Shown here: positions 11,853-24,185 of the stretch, in pieces
Position numbering within the stretch: the first letter of the stretch is position 1
How the letters are laid out: the number at the start of each line of letters is the position of its first letter
Assembly: GCA_023014365.1 (NCBI GenBank)
Contig: JAEBUN010000059.1
Span: 1 to 64,000 of the forward strand
Source: Lepiota brunneoincarnata
Taxonomy: Eukaryota > Basidiomycota > Agaricomycetes > Agaricales > Agaricaceae
Direction: 5' to 3'
Length of the DNA stretch: 64,000 nucleotides
Program-made: the position numbers and the translations under genes
The notes under the pieces: generated by a model
What the model saw: only the letters and a program-made list of their open reading frames with translations
Database searches by the model: none
What the model was told of the DNA's origin: nothing

Positions 11853-12931
11853 GCACTCCTTTCCCTCTTACCACCATCATCCCCCTCTTATATTATTTTC
11901 TACTTCTAATCTACAGGCAGCCGTTCCATTTTTAGTGGGTTGTCTACACTATTCCACCTCTCTTCACCCTTCTGGAGTGTCCCGGGGCTGTCTGGGGGTT
12001 GTTGGGGAGTTGGGTGCACCCTTGGCAAAGGTTTTTAATGGCTGGGTATGCTGGCTGCCTGATGAGCTGGCGATTCTGGGTGGTCTCTGCTGGGGTCAGT
12101 GGATCCCTGGCTGGCCAAAATGGGTTAGGAGTCCCCCTGGGCACGTCCTGGGTGGGTTTGCAGTGGGACAACTGCGCTCCTCACCAAGCTCTCGCAAAAC
12201 CTGTAGCGAGTGCGCTTCCCCCAAATACCCCCTCGCGAGTAGGAAGTCTCCTGCTTGAAAACAAGGGCACGCCCGCAAGGGACCGAGAGGATAGGGGACG
12301 GTAAGAGGGGGCATAGCCGTGAAAACAAGCCGACCGAGAGGACAGGCCACCCCCCTCCTGCATTCCAAGCAGGATGTTAGTAGGGATTACCCAAACTCCA
12401 GGGCAGCTCTCACGCTGCGACTTCCATCCCGGTAGCGGCCCCTGCAAAACAGTAAGCCCGGACAGTTATACGGGGATCCGTGCTTATCATAGATCTGGGC
12501 AACTGGATCTCAATCACGAACCGGCTGCTGGGTAACGGGAAGGTGGTCCGGGGATTGCCCCCTGGGTAGCCACTGGGCCGTAGCGGTTTGTTCAGAGAAT
12601 GGCAAACTGGCTTGAGAGATCAAGATCTGCTGTCGATCGATCCTGGGTAAGATCCGGGTTTATCGGTTTGAGTTGTTACCATGTCAGTGGTTCTAGCGTG
12701 AGCCTGTGAGTTGAGTGGCGGAGTTTAGCCTGCCTTGTACACCCTTTAGGAAGGCCTTCTGTGCCGACCTGCTACCCCGGGGATTACCTAGTTGGGAGGG
12801 CAACGGGTTTGGGGTGTTCTGCAATTTTGCGCTGCCTCATGTAAGTCCAGCCTGTTGGCTTTAGTGCTGCACCAATTAGGGAGGCTGTTAGTGTGCCGAC
12901 CCATGCCCCCGGGTGCACCACCTATAGGGGA
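11853..12931. other. Unassigned DNA (part 1)
   Basis: About 1.1 kb with no LTR, LINE motif or convincing long ORF that I can recognise. It holds C/G-rich stretches, a few short direct repeats such as CCGAGAGGAtAGG/CCGAGAGGACAGG, and a CTACAG followed by GCAGCCG that resembles a splice acceptor. It continues at 14964-15078 after LINE A4. It could be older host DNA or an element family not recognisable by eye. Confidence 0.5.
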
Positions 12932-12948
12932 GGCCCCCGCCTGTGTCT

Positions 12949-14946
12949 TTTTTTTATTTTTTTATTTTTTTTATTTTTTCTCCAATTTATAACGCGGGCC
13001 ACGTAGGGAGGCTGCGTGCAGCTACTAACTACGGTACAACCCGAGCCGTAAGCTACAGGGTATCTGCACATACAACGCGTGACTGCGGATGCGGGCATGC
13101 ATTTCCCCATGCCCAGGACAAAGCCGCCCCAAACGAACGGAGGCGGGAAGACGGCTGCCGCCCAGCGCGCGGCGCGGGAACCAAACCGGAGCGAGGTCCC
13201 CCCCCTTATCGGGGGTTAGGGGTCAATTCCCACGTAAATCCCTACACATGGCCCAAAGACAGCGGGGGAATAACCAACACCCCGGCCCGGGCCCAACCGG
13301 GCGCCAGGCAGAGCTACTAGCCGATACCCCCCAGGGGGGGCCCAGCCCTCGCAGCGAACGTGAACGCGGTTGGGGACGCCTCGAGGAAAGCAATGAGAGC
13401 CTCGACCGTAGCCGGGACCCCCGCCATGGAGTGCCTAGGGCAGCTCCGGAACACGTGCTTGCGAGTTTCCTCCCGAAACCCACAGCAACAGGAATAATCT
13501 TCCTGTGGGAAAAAGCGCCTCCGATAGCCCCCTATCGGCGCGTGGTTAAGAATAGTGCGCGTCATCCGGGCCATTACTGACACCGAGTGAGCGTGCGGAA
13601 TCCAGGCACCCCCGTGGAGATACGTGGGCCGCAGGGGACGGTCATCGTCCCTGGCGAGCTGGAGGAAACCATGCCCGTGATGGTCAGGACCCTGGAACAA
13701 GTCGATCCAGCAGTCCTGACACGACCGTACTTCCTCCTTGCGGAGGTAGTCAAGCGAGGCCCGGGGACGAGCCCCTACCCCAACGGGAGGCAACGACCTC
13801 GCGAAGTCGTGTACCTGAGTGTGGAAAGGCCACTTTGCACGTGAAGGGACCTCCCAGAAATGGACCGAGCAGGCCAGACCCCCGGCGAACCACTCAGCGA
13901 GAAGGCGGCAGACCGCCAAGGAATGACCCTGGGCGGAGTGCACCGACGGGTCCACCGCCCGCCTGGCCGAGGCCATCGAGTCGGTGAACAAGATGAGACC
14001 AGCGGCGCCCTCGACAGAAACTGCCTTGGACACCGCCAGCCGGATGGCGAAAAGCTCGGCCTCGGGAGCCGTAACCTTCCCCCCCAGGAGCCGGACCGCA
14101 TGGATGCAGTCCAGCTCCCGGAAAACCTGGGCGGCCGAAACCGCCTGGTGGACCCGGCGGAGCGGCAGACTCACGTCCGTCGCCGCCACCAGAACCCCCG
14201 GATCAGCCTGCGCCCAGGCCAGGACCCGGTCGAGAGCCGCGACATGGGCCGTAAGGGCGTCCTCCGCCCCACGGTCGTAAGAATGGAAGTGGACCCGCTT
14301 GGGGTACACATCCAAGAGACAGCGCCCCGGCCAGGCCTCCGGCGCCACCGCATCGAAGGGCCCAGCGAGGGCAGCAAGATGTTGGTTAGCGTCGACAACA
14401 GGCCCCTTCACCTTGATCAGCTCGCGGGGAGGGAGCCTGGCTATGGACCGGACGTGAGACCGGAGATCACCGCTGTAGCCCCAGCCGAGGAGGGCACGAA
14501 CGGGATGGCCCGGAGCAAGCGTGGCATACCGCAACTCGGCGCGGTCCCGAAGCTTCCGGAGATGGAGATGAATGGGGATCAGGCCCGCAATGGCCCCAAC
14601 CCCCCCATCGGGCGACGTCCTAAAGGCGCCGGTGATCCAGAGTGCAGCTCGACGCTGCATCCGGCGGAGGTGGTCCAAAGTGCCCTTACACCTGGCGCCC
14701 CGGTAATACCACAGACAAAAGCCGTACGTGGCTATAGGAACCACGCATGACCGATATAGAAGGCGCTTCTGGTCTGGCAGAAGCCCCCGGATGGAGTTAC
14801 CAAGCATCCCCATGGCCTTGACCGTGGAAATAGCCTTGGTAGAGTAGAAACGAACATGCTCCTTAAACGTAAGGGCACGATCAAAATAAAAACCCAAGTA
14901 CCTCCAATAGGTCTTGGGTCGAAGAGGGGTAGCACCAGTAAACGGG
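12949..14946 (-). mobile_element. LINE A4, 5'-truncated, well preserved
   Basis: Minus-strand LINE-A flanked by a 17-bp target duplication starting GGCCCCCGCC (12932-12948 and 14947-14963). The tail is (T)n broken by single A residues. It is rich in CpG compared with other copies, so it is probably one of the younger insertions. Confidence 0.95.
13317..14897 (-). pseudogene. LINE A4 ORF2 C-terminal half, open frame of 526 aa
   Basis: Starts in the RT thumb (LGFYFDRALTFKEHV) and runs without a stop through the linker, RNase H (VLVAATDVSLP first Asp, APEAELFAIRL Glu, ILFTDSM second Asp, VHDFARSL region) and the zinc tail CCCGFREETRKHVFRSCP to the natural stop after PLGGIG. It gives a clean reference for the family's C-terminus. 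It lacks EN and the RT catalytic core, so it cannot be autonomous. Confidence 0.9.
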
Positions 14947-14963
14947 GGCCCCCGCCTGTGTCT

Positions 14964-15078
14964 ATGGCAAGTAAAGCTCAGTCTGGCATGGGAGTAACAG
15001 GTGCCATAGCACTCATCTTACGCCAAGCGGGCCATGTTGGGATCATGCAGAGTTTGCCCGCAAGGGGCTCCTTGGACG
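14964..15078. other. Unassigned DNA (part 2)
   Basis: About 115 bp that continues the unassigned segment at 11853-12931 after the A4 insertion. It shares the word GCCCGCAAGGG with part 1. I see no gene in it. Confidence 0.45.
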
Positions 15079-16298
15079 GGCTCCCTCCCTGTGAGTTGAT
15101 CAAGGTGAAGGGGCCTGTTGTCGACGCTAACCAGCATCTTGCCACCCTCGCCGGGCCTTTCGACGCAGTTGCGCCGGAGGCTTGGCCAGGGCACCATCTC
15201 TTGGATGTGTACCCGGACCGGGTCCACTTCTACTCGTACAACCGGGGGGCTGAAGATGCCCTTACGGCTCATGTCGTGGCCCTCGACCGGGTTTTGGCCT
15301 GGGCGCAGGCTGATCTGGGGGTTCTGGTGGCAGCAATGGATTGTCTGCTGCCCTGCCGGGTCCACCAGGCAGTTTCAGCTGCCCAGGTTTTCCAGGGGCT
15401 GGACTGCACTCACGCAGTCTGGCTTCTGGGGGGGAAGGTTATGGCACCTGAGACCGAGCTTTTCACCATTTGGTTGGTGGTGTCCAAGGCAGTTTCTGTC
15501 GAGGGCACCGCCGGTCTCATCTTGTTCACCGACTCAATGGCCTTGGCCAGGCGGGTGGTGGACCCGTCGGTACATTCCGCCCAGGGTCACTCCTTGGCTA
15601 TCTGCTACCTTCTTGCCAAGTGGTTTGCCGGGAGTCCAGCCCACTTGGTTTACTTCTGGGAGGTCCCTTCGTGTGCAAAGTGGCCTTTCCATACTCAGGT
15701 GCACGACTTTGCTCGGTCGTTGCCTCCCGTTGGGGTAGGGGCTTGTCCCCGGGCCTCGCTCAACTACCTCCGCAAGGAGGAAGTATGGTCATGTCAGGAC
15801 TGCTGGATCGATTTATTCCAGGATCCTGACCATTGTGGGCATGGTTTTCTCCAGCTCGCCAGGGACGACGATTGCCCCCTGCGGCCCATGTATCTCCACG
15901 GTGGGGCCTGGATCCCGCACGCTCACTTGGTGTCTTTGATGGCCTGGATGACACGTGCTATTCTTAACCATGCACCGATAGGGAGCTATCACAGGTGTTT
16001 TTTCCCACAGGAGGATTATTCCTGTCGCTGCGGGTTTCGGGAAGAGACTCGTGAGCACGTGTTCCAGAGCTGCCCTAGGCACTTCATGGTGGGGGTCCCA
16101 GCTACTGTTGAGGCCCTCATTGCCTTCCTCGAGGCATCCCTAACTGCATTCGTGTTTGCTGAGAGGGCCAGGCCCCCCCCCAGGGGGTATCAGCCAGTAG
16201 CTCTGCCTGGCGCCCGGTTGGGGCCAGGCTGGGGCATTGGTTATTCCCCTGCTGTCTCCGGGCGGCATGTAGGGATTTACGTGGGAATTGACCCCTAA
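15079..16298 (+). pseudogene. LINE A5 ORF2 C-terminus: RNase H and zinc tail
   Basis: Open frame through LIKVKGPVVDANQHLA, VLVAAMDCLLP, APETELFTIWL, ILFTDSM and the zinc motif CRCGFREETREHVFQSCP. A one-base shift in the C/G-rich PPP-R-G region makes the frame read past the family's normal stop, to 16298. Confidence 0.83.
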
Positions 16299-16557
16299 CC
16301 CCCATTGGGGGGGACCTCGCTCCAGTCTGGTTCCCGCACTGTGTGCTGGGCGGTAGCTGTCCTCCCACCTCCATTCATTTGGGGCGGCTTCGTCCTGGGC
16401 ATGGGGAAACGCATGCCCGCATCTGCAGTCATGCATTGTATGTACAGATACCCTGTAGCTTACGGCTTGGGTTGTACCGTAGTTAGTAGCTGCACACGGC
16501 CTCCCTATGCAGCCCACATTATAAATTGGAGATTTAAAAAAAAAAAAAAAAAAAAAA
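15079..16557 (+). mobile_element. LINE A5, 5'-truncated
   Basis: Plus-strand LINE-A from the RNase H linker (GGCTCCCTCCCTG) to an A tail at 16536-16557. I could not find a target duplication, and the flanks belong to different sequences (unassigned DNA at left, LINE A6 at right), which suggests a rearrangement at this junction. Confidence 0.85.
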
Positions 16558-17234
16558 TCGGGTGAAGGTGTCATGGACAACCTCGTAAGATCTGCAGAGC
16601 AGGACACAGTTAGCGTCCAGGTCCCAGGCCTGCGCCACGATGGTACCATCGTCAATGTAAGACAGGAGGGAAAGGCCTGGCTGGGGGAGCCTCCACTTGA
16701 TAATATACATGGCTGGAGCCAGGTAAAGGCCGGACAGGACGGGTGAGAGGGCAGACCCCTGGCCCACCCCCACCTCCGCCCAGAATGGTTCAGACAGGAA
16801 GGAGTTCCAGGCATAGCTGGTAAACCTCCCCATGAGGTAAGAAGCAAAGAACCGGCCCACGCAGGGGGAGAACCCCTGCCGAGCCAGAAACGTGAGAAGC
16901 ATCCCATGGTTCAGGGATGGGAAGAACTGTGCGATGTCGAAGGTGAAAACACTTGTCTTCAACCCGCGGGCCCACCCAGCATGGACAAGGTGCATGAGGT
17001 AGGCACCAGCATCTTCGGTGGACCACTGGATCACACCGCCGAACTGGTTTGGATGGAACACACCAAACTTGACAGCCTCAAACTGCAAGCAGCACAAGAT
17101 CATTTTCTCGATAAGTTTACCAAGAGTGTTAAGAAGGATGATCGGTCTGAACGCCTTCGGAGTAGCATAGGAGGGCTTGCCAGGCTTCGGTATGATAACC
17201 GACACACTCTCCTTAAAGTGACAAGGCCAATGCC
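16558..17234 (-). mobile_element. LINE A6, left part (RT segment)
   Basis: Minus-strand RT segment from the CHFKESVSVI region to just past the catalytic box YIDDGT, with GVGQGSALSP and FDIAQFFPSLNH. It ends at LTR3 with ATGCC (17230-17234). Its matching partner GGCAT is found at the other LTR3 (24181-24185), and the remainder of this LINE is the plus-strand segment 21045-24185. Confidence 0.88.
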
Positions 17235-17603
17235 TGTTAGGAGTGCCCTGTGACATGCCAGGATGTGCTATGTGCACTCCTGTGGTGAGCAGTGTGCACT
17301 TGTCTCATTGTGCTCTGAACAGTCCCACTTGTTTGTTGTTGTGTTTGTGGACTTGTAGATAGGCCTGGATGCTTTTGGTAGCTAGTCATGTGATCTAGAC
17401 ATGGACTTGCACCTGTGGATGCTTTTGGGACTTCCAGTCTCTCACAGCTGTCCACAGGTGAGTAGTTAGTGCTATCTCCACCCCAGTCTCTCACAACTGT
17501 CCACAGCTTGTTCCTTTCATTTCTAGTCATTCCCTTTGTGTAATACACTTGTTCCTTTGCTGTTAGGACTCCTTACCAGTCTTCCAACACTCCTGCTTCA
17601 ACA
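17235..17603. repeat. Solo LTR3, copy 1
   Basis: A 369-bp sequence from TGTTAGGAGTG to TGCTTCAACA, bounded by TG...CA. The same sequence lies inverted at 24186-24554 with equal length. The flanking pentamers are ATGCC and GTGGT, which do not match each other but are the complements of the flanks of copy 2. The superfamily cannot be decided without an internal region. Confidence 0.88.
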
Positions 17604-19710
17604 GTGGTGGGGAACAAACCCTTACTGGAGAATTGTACTGGCGCTCAATCCACTCCCTATTGAAGTGGTGAGCCCAGAATGGGCAGGCCAAAGCCAAAGC
17701 AGCATGAGTGCCGCTGCAATTCATGCAAATGGGGGCATGAGGACAGGGGTGGTCAGCAGGGGTGGGGGCAATGGGCGGCCTGTGGTTGGGCTGGCCCTTG
17801 CAACATGCCACAAACGCCTGATGATTAGTTGGGGAGTGTGGGCCACTGCAGTGGGACTAGCAGATAGCCTCACATCGGCAGGCTAGAAAAGGGTACCCCC
17901 ACTTCCAGCAGCACTGGCAGAGGGGAACACTGGGGTTCGCCTTAGCAGGAATAATCCTGCATGGAGTACTGTTGATAGTGATGACCTGTTGCGAGATGGT
18001 CTTTGCGTTGGACCCCTGCTGAGAGTCCCAGATCTCAAAGAACATGGTGGCTGTGTCAGCAGCCCTCGAGTTCTTGATGATGCGCAGCCTGGTGGCCAAC
18101 ACAAAATACTCAGACCATACAGATTGCTGCATGGCCTCAACCACCCTGTCAGGCATGAGCCAGGGCTAACCACCCCAGAACATAGGTATGTCGAGGAGCT
18201 TGAGGTAGCTCTTCAACTAAGGAAGGTTTGCATCCACAATGGCCTGAGGCCACCGCACACAGACTGCATTCCTGATAGTGCCAATGTCCAGTTCACTGGG
18301 CATGGCGGTGGTGTAACAAGCTACATGGACATCCATCTGCTAGACCTGCTTGATACGCATAAGGGAGCCCGCAGAAGCCAGGGTGGCCACTGCCACCCAA
18401 TGAATCTCCACGTAAATGATGGGGATCAGATTAACTGGGAGGCTACCTCCTGCAAGGGTGAGCATGACCTGCTTACGTGAAGGTCCTGACATAGTCATCC
18501 AAGGCTTGGGGGCCTTGGGTGGCTGCTGAGCGGCTGATGCCTGCTTGTGAAACAAGACCACCTTGTGAGGAGGCAGCCCTAGGAGAGCACATGCCAGGTC
18601 AACCAGACCTGACGGAGAAGAGACAGCCATGGCCGCATACGAGCAGGGCAGGGAACAAGGCTTGGTAGCCAAGTTGATGCACGGAGGGAGGGAGCCAGGG
18701 GGTGGCCTAGCGGCCAACCAAGCCCTGTCTGCCACCGACAGTAGAAGAACAAGAGCGGCACAAGCCGCCTTCATGCAAGATGGCTGCTGCCCCGCACTGG
18801 GGTTGTGAGCCACTGGGACAGGATTGCCCAACCCTGTATGGGCCAGGTTCCTGAAGAATTGCTAGGTAGGTGCAGGACGCGTGTACCCCACAGGAAAACG
18901 CCCCAAATCCTCCACCAGGGGGGAGGCAGGGGGAGGTTACCCTCCACAGGGAGGCAGCAAAAGCCACCAGCCTGTGGAGCATCATCCACCTCTATAGGAG
19001 CCACAGAGGCCCTAGGAGAGGGGGTGTGCATGCTGCCAGCCACCCCAGCAGGGGCAGCCATGCTAGCAGAGTCTGGCCATTTACCCCTCCCTTGTGCAGG
19101 GGTGGGGGTACCCGGCCTGGATGGACCATACACCTAAGAGGCCCACTCATGGAGCCTATGGGTGCGCTTGCCCTCTGTAAAGGAGATATCATCCCAGTCA
19201 TGCTCCTCCACCCCATGGAAGAGCCTGGTTAGGGAGCAGGCAACCTCCACGCTGCCGCCTTCAGAAAGCCTGGCCCTCTTGGCTCTCTCCAGCCAAAGGG
19301 CCACTGTATTGAGCATGTCTGCCATGATCCCAGTCTCACCCTCTCCATCTGCAAGACTGCAGGAAAGGGCGAGAAAGGTGGGGATAAAGTCAGGATCCTC
19401 CTCCTCATCCGCGGCAAAGGTGGGGCTGGGGGACGGCTCAGGGCCAAGTGTGTCAATGGCCATCCTGGCGGAATTGGAGACTGATTCGAGGTTGAGCTCC
19501 TGCCTGAGGGAGGCAGAGGGCTTGGGCGTACGGGTGTGCTTGGGACAGGGGGTCACCAGGGCATCATCTGGATAAACGACGGACTCACAAGACCTCTTGG
19601 GGGCCTCAGCAGCCAGAGCAGGGGCAGCAGCCTGTAACGCAGAGCTGTAGCCGGGTCAAGAGGAGCCAGGGGGGGCATCCTGAGTGCAGGAGATAGCCAT
19701 AAGCAAGGGG
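17604..19710 (-). pseudogene. LINE A8 ORF1 (gag-like), inverted part of A8
   Basis: Minus-strand ORF1 of LINE-A with several stops. It includes a Pro-rich N-terminal half, an INLATKPCSLPCSYAAMAV-like segment and zinc knuckles (CQCCWKWGYPFLAC, then CEAI...). It ends at the ORF1/ORF2 border (GTTCCCCACCAC on the minus strand), where LTR3 sits. ORF2 of this LINE resumes at 24555 on the plus strand, because the segment between the LTR3 copies has been inverted. Its N-terminus is cut at 19710 by LINE A7. Confidence 0.82.
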
Positions 19711-19951
19711 TTTTTTTTTTTTTTTTTTAAATCTCCAATTTATAATGCAGGCCGTGCAGGGAGGCCACATGCAGCTACTAACTATGGTACAACCTGAGCT
19801 GTACACTACAGGGTATTTGTACATACAATATGTGACTGTGGATGCAGGCATGTGTTTCCCTATGCCCAGGACAAAGCCGTCCTGAACGGATGGAGGTGGG
19901 AAGACAGCTGCTACCCAGCGCGCGGTGTGGGAGTCGAATCGAGGTGAGGTC
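19711..19951 (-). mobile_element. LINE A7, 3' UTR fragment
   Basis: About 240 bp: T18 tail, LINE-A 3' end and UTR up to GAGGTGAGGTC. It has no coding part. It abuts the T-rich tail of LINE B1 directly. Confidence 0.85.
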
Positions 19952-21044
19952 TTTTTTTTTATTTTTATTTTTAAAATCAACAATTTATAACATGGTGCTC
20001 AAATGCAGTCCACGTGCACTAGCTGCGTACAAGGCAACTAATACATGGTATAACTACCAATGAAGGTAGGGAAGAGAGTCCCACTGACTCGAAAGGCTAC
20101 ACTCCGTAAAGAAGTGCATGTGGGTGAGGAGCTTGCTACCCTGACGGAAACTGGGGCGCGACAGACAAGGGGTGGATAGGGCCAATAGGTCCCCGCCCCT
20201 AGGGGCATTAGAAGTTAATTCTCTGTAAATCCCTACACCCCACAGACTAAGGCTCTAAGAGCTTCAGGTCTCCGCCCCTAGGGGCATTAGGAGTCACTTC
20301 TCCATAAATTGCTACACCCCACCCAAAGGGTGGGGGGTGAATAACCGTTGTCTCCTCGAGACCGAAGCCTACGAGGGGGGAATAACCTGAAGGCCCTCCC
20401 CAGTCATCCCACCCCTTGAGGCCGGGATAGGAATGCAAACGTGGAAGGATTGCGTTCCAGAAAGCCCAGAAGGGCATTGAGGTCGTGGGGTAAGCTGCCA
20501 TGTTGCGTGTACTCCAGACATGAGGTGAGAATGTGAGTGCGGGTTTCAAGCCGCAGCCCACAAGAACAGGAGCGGTCCTCCTGGGGGTGGAATCTAGCAC
20601 GGTACTCCCCTATAGGGGCGTGACCGAGTATGGTGCGGGCTGCCTGTGCTGTGCCAAAAACAGACATCCGAGGACCGATTTCTTGGAGCCAGGTACTGCT
20701 GGAGAGGTATGAGGGTTGGAGAGGCTTCCCAAAGGAGTCCAACAGGGGGAGGAAGTTCCTACCCCGGTACAAGGGTGAGCAAAACATGTTCACCCACTCA
20801 TCAATGCAACCCCTCATAACCTCCGCACGAAGGGAATCAATGGTGGTTGCTGGGCGTTCACCCAGCGAGACGTGAAGCTCCTTCGCCATCACGACAGTGT
20901 TGGAGTGAAGCTCTGCAACAGAGCCTGAGAGCACCTGCCAGAAAGTGATGGTCCGCTGGGCCTTGGAAGACAACCAGCAATCCAGAGACCGGCACACCTC
21001 CAGGAAATGAGCCTGGCTGGCATGCACCGAAGGATCAACAGCTT
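19952..21044 (-). mobile_element. LINE B1, 5'-truncated (family B)
   Basis: Tail T9ATTTTTATTTTT followed by the family-B 3' end (AAAATCAACAATTTATAA on the plus strand) and a 3' UTR with repeated hairpins such as CCCCTAGGGGC. It is a different LINE from family A but has the same C-terminal architecture. Confidence 0.86.
20404..21044 (-). pseudogene. LINE B1 ORF2 C-terminus: RNase H end and zinc tail
   Basis: Open frame with AVDPSVHASQAHFLEVCRSL (end of RNase H), ARTILGHAPIGEYRARFHP and the zinc motif CSCGLRLETRTHILTSC. It aligns with the LINE-A C-terminus but with many replacements, so family B is a sister lineage. The upstream domains are absent. Confidence 0.82.
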
Positions 21045-22690
21045 CCCTGGCCAGGCTCTTCCACGAGGTGGAGGAGTATGACTGGGATGATGTCCCCTTC
21101 AAGGAGGGTGAGTGCACCCACAGGCTCCACAAGTGGGCCTCTGAGGTGTACAGTCAGTCCAGGCTGGGCACCCCTACCCCCACGCAGGGGAAGGGCAAAC
21201 GGCCGGACTCTGCTGCCGCAGCTGCCCCTGTCAGGGTGGCAGGCAGTATGTACGCCCCCTCTCCTAGGGCCTCTGTGGCTTCTATGGAGGTGGATGGCGC
21301 TCCGCGGGCTGGTGGCTCTCACCGCCCCCCTGTGGAGGGTAACCTCCCCCTGCCTCCCCCTCCTGCGGAGGATTTGGGGCGTTTTCCTGCTGGGTATGTG
21401 CGTCCAGTGCCTAACCAGCAATTCTTCAGGAACCTGGCCCACACAGGGCTAGGCGATCCTGTTCCAGTGGCTTGCAACCCCAGCGCGGGGCAGCAGCCAT
21501 CTCACATCAGGGTGGCGTGTGCCGCCCTCATCCCCCTACTGTCGGCAGTGGACAGGGCTCGGCTGGCTGCAAGGCCGCCCCCCAGTCCTCCCCCTCTGCA
21601 CATCAACTTGGCTACCAAGCCTTGTTCTCCACCCTGCTCTTACGCGGCTGCAGCTGTCTCTTCTCCATCAGGTCTTGTTGACCTGGTGCGTGCTCTCCTG
21701 GGGCTGCCTTCCCACAAGGTGGTCTCATTCCATTGGCAGGTGGCGGCTGCCCAGCAGCCACCCAAGGCTCCCAAGCCTAGGATGACTATGTCCGGACCTT
21801 CATGCAAGCAGGTCATGCTCACCCTTGCAGGGGGCGGTCTCCCAGTTAATCTGGGCCCTGTCATTTGCGCGGAGATTCATCGGGTGGCTGCTGCCGCTCT
21901 GGCTTCTGTGGGCTTGCTCGTTTGTATTGAGCAGGTCCAGCAGATGGACGCGCACATAGCGTGTTACACTACCGCCGTGCCCAGTGAGCTGGACATTGGC
22001 ACTATCAGGAACGCGGTCCGCACGAACTGGCCTCAGGCCGTCGTGGACGCAAACCTCCCTCAGTCGAAGAGCTACCTCAAGCTCCTTGACGCACCTATGT
22101 TCCGGGGCGGCCAGCCCTGGCTCACACCCGATAGGGTTGTCGAGGCAATGCAGCGTTCTGTGTGGTCTGAATACTTTGTGCTGGCCACTAGGCCGCGCAT
22201 CGTCAAGAACTTGAGGGCCGCTGACACGGCCACCGTGTTCTTCGAGATCTGGGACTCCCAACAGGGATCCAACGCAAAGACGGTCTCGCGACACGTTATT
22301 ACCATCGACAGCACTCTGTGCAGAATCATCCCTGCAAAGGCCAATCCTGGCGTCCCCCTCTGCCAGCGCTGCTGGAAGTGGGGGCACCCTTCTCTAGCCT
22401 GCTGATGCGAGGCTATCCACTGCTCCCACTGTGGTGGTCCACACTCCCCGACTAACCACTGAGCATTTGTGTCATGTTGTAAGGGGCAGCCCAACCACAG
22501 GCCGCCCATTGCCCCCACCCCCGCTGACCGCCCTTGCCCTCATGCCCCCGTTTGCGTGAATTGAGTGGTGCTCATGCTGCTTTGGCTTTGGCCTGCCCAT
22601 TCTGGGCTCACCGCTTCGATTGGGAGTGGATTGAGCGCCAGTATGATTCTCCAGTAAGGGTCTGTTCCCAGCCGCGTCAACCTCGCTTAC
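21045..22690 (+). pseudogene. LINE A6 ORF1 (gag-like), inverted part of A6
   Basis: ORF1 with an N-terminal acidic patch (EEYDWDDVPF), a long Pro/Ala-rich middle, and three zinc knuckles at the C-terminus: CQRCWKWGHPSLAC (C-x2-C-x4-H-x4-C), CSHCGGPHSPTNH and CVN..H...C. The frame is open from 21068 to 22405. It then meets TGA, where another copy has CGA, and later a 1-nt deletion in the third knuckle near 22560. ORF1 proteins of such LINEs bind the RNA and chaperone it. Confidence 0.85.
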
Positions 22691-22694
22691 CCCA

Positions 22695-24185
22695 ATGAAT
22701 AGGGACCATCAGGAACCTAGACAATTGAGGCGGGCGTGTCATGTCTGGTCTCAGAATGTATTTCATAGTTACATTCTTGTAGACTCTTTGCTCGAACAAT
22801 TCAAAGATGATGTGGATATGTTCCTACTGCAGGAGCCACCTTGGTGCTCCATCCATCGCATTCCGTCCTCCTCTGACCCTGATGGGGATGAAATTGTCAG
22901 AGCGCCCAAGCATCCGGAGTGGCTGTGTTTGTTCCACCCTCCTCCTTCCCCGGATCGGCCTCCTTGGGTTATAGCATACATACATAACCGAATGATGTGG
23001 CTCTGCCCATCGCTTCGACATGACATCGTCAATCACTGTGACGTCATGGCCATCTCCATGTTCTTGCATGGGGAGGCCATGTCCTTTCTCAACATCTATT
23101 CGGACGACAGGCAGTCGGGCATTTGCTATCTTGCGGACACCATTGACTCTCTCCTGCAGTGTGCCCTCATGTTGGGGGACTTTAACTGCCGTTTGCCGCA
23201 GTGGGACCCGTGGGCTCCTCACAATCCCGCTGCTGCCGCGTCCCTACTGGAAACGGCAGACTCATTGGACCTGGATCTCTCGCTTCCTGAGAACCCGGGC
23301 CCCACACACTTCCCCTTTGAGGAGGGGCTTGCTTCCACCGTGATCGACCTTGTGTTTGCAAGAGCGGCCACGGGCCATCTGCCGCTTCTCATGCAGTGTC
23401 CTGATCTGCAGGGTCAATCTGATCATTGCCCCCTTCGGATTGTTATCCCTCTGGAAGCCTTCAAGGAGGCTGTGCCCAGGCACTCGCTGAAGCAGGACTC
23501 GGACAAGGAGGCCAAGTTCCTAGCTGAGGTCTCAATGGGGCTTATGGGCCTGGATTATCCAGACCTGGGCTCATCTGACAGGATCAACGAGGTAGCCCTG
23601 GCTATCTCTGCAGTCTTCTCCGAGGCGTGGCTCGCCCACTCCAAGGAGATCTGCGTCATCTCACGGTCTAAACCGTGGTGGGACAACGAGTGCTTGCGCA
23701 CTTACGTGGTGTATTCTTGGTCTCGGGACCGGGAGGACGCTCGCACATTTAAGTGGACCTGGAAGGCCGCCAAGCACAAGTTCTTTGATGAGCGCATTGA
23801 GGAGATTGCTTCTACTAACAAACGCCCCTGGGACCTGATGGATTGGGTCAGGGCGCGCAAGTTGCCTCCCTGCGAGGCGATCCGCTATCATGATCACCCC
23901 TGCAACACTCTCGAGGAGCTCTGGGAAGGGCTCCACAGTTCTTACAACACCGCCAACGACCGTCTGGTCGATGTTGGGGTTCTTGATCAGGTCAATCCGC
24001 TCCCACCGTGGGAGTGGCCAGTCTTCTCCGACCTGGAGATGCATGAGGCCTTGCGTGCATGCTCCTCTTTGTCTTTGCCCGGTCCGGACCACATCACGTG
24101 GACGCACCTCAAATCCGTTCTGGCAGGCCTGACGGTTACCCATTTGGTCTGTCGGATCACTGATGCCTGCATGGAGTGCAGGCAT
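22695..24185 (+). pseudogene. LINE A6 ORF2 N-terminal part: endonuclease and RT start
   Basis: Starts at ATG overlapping the ORF1 stop in ATGA. It encodes the endonuclease with MFLLQEPPW, LGDFNCRLPQWDPW, VIDLVFARAA and QSDHCPLRIVIP, then the linker and the first RT segments (SLPGPDHITWTHLKSVL). The 498-codon frame has no stop up to the LTR3 insertion at 24186; the RT continues, on the other side of the inversion, at 17234-16558. Confidence 0.9.

Noticed and set aside
13860..14750. 296-codon plus-strand frame
   Set aside because: Mirror frame of the LINE A4 ORF2 on the minus strand; no family motifs, and GC-rich composition explains its openness.
14856..15078. N-terminal 75 codons of the long frame 14856-16298
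   Set aside because: It crosses the A4 edge, its target duplication and unassigned DNA before entering LINE A5, so the start is accidental.
20106..20160. Possible tRNA or other small RNA in LINE-B 3' UTRs
   Set aside because: Hairpins are present, but no cloverleaf or A/B box arrangement; they belong to the LINE tail module.
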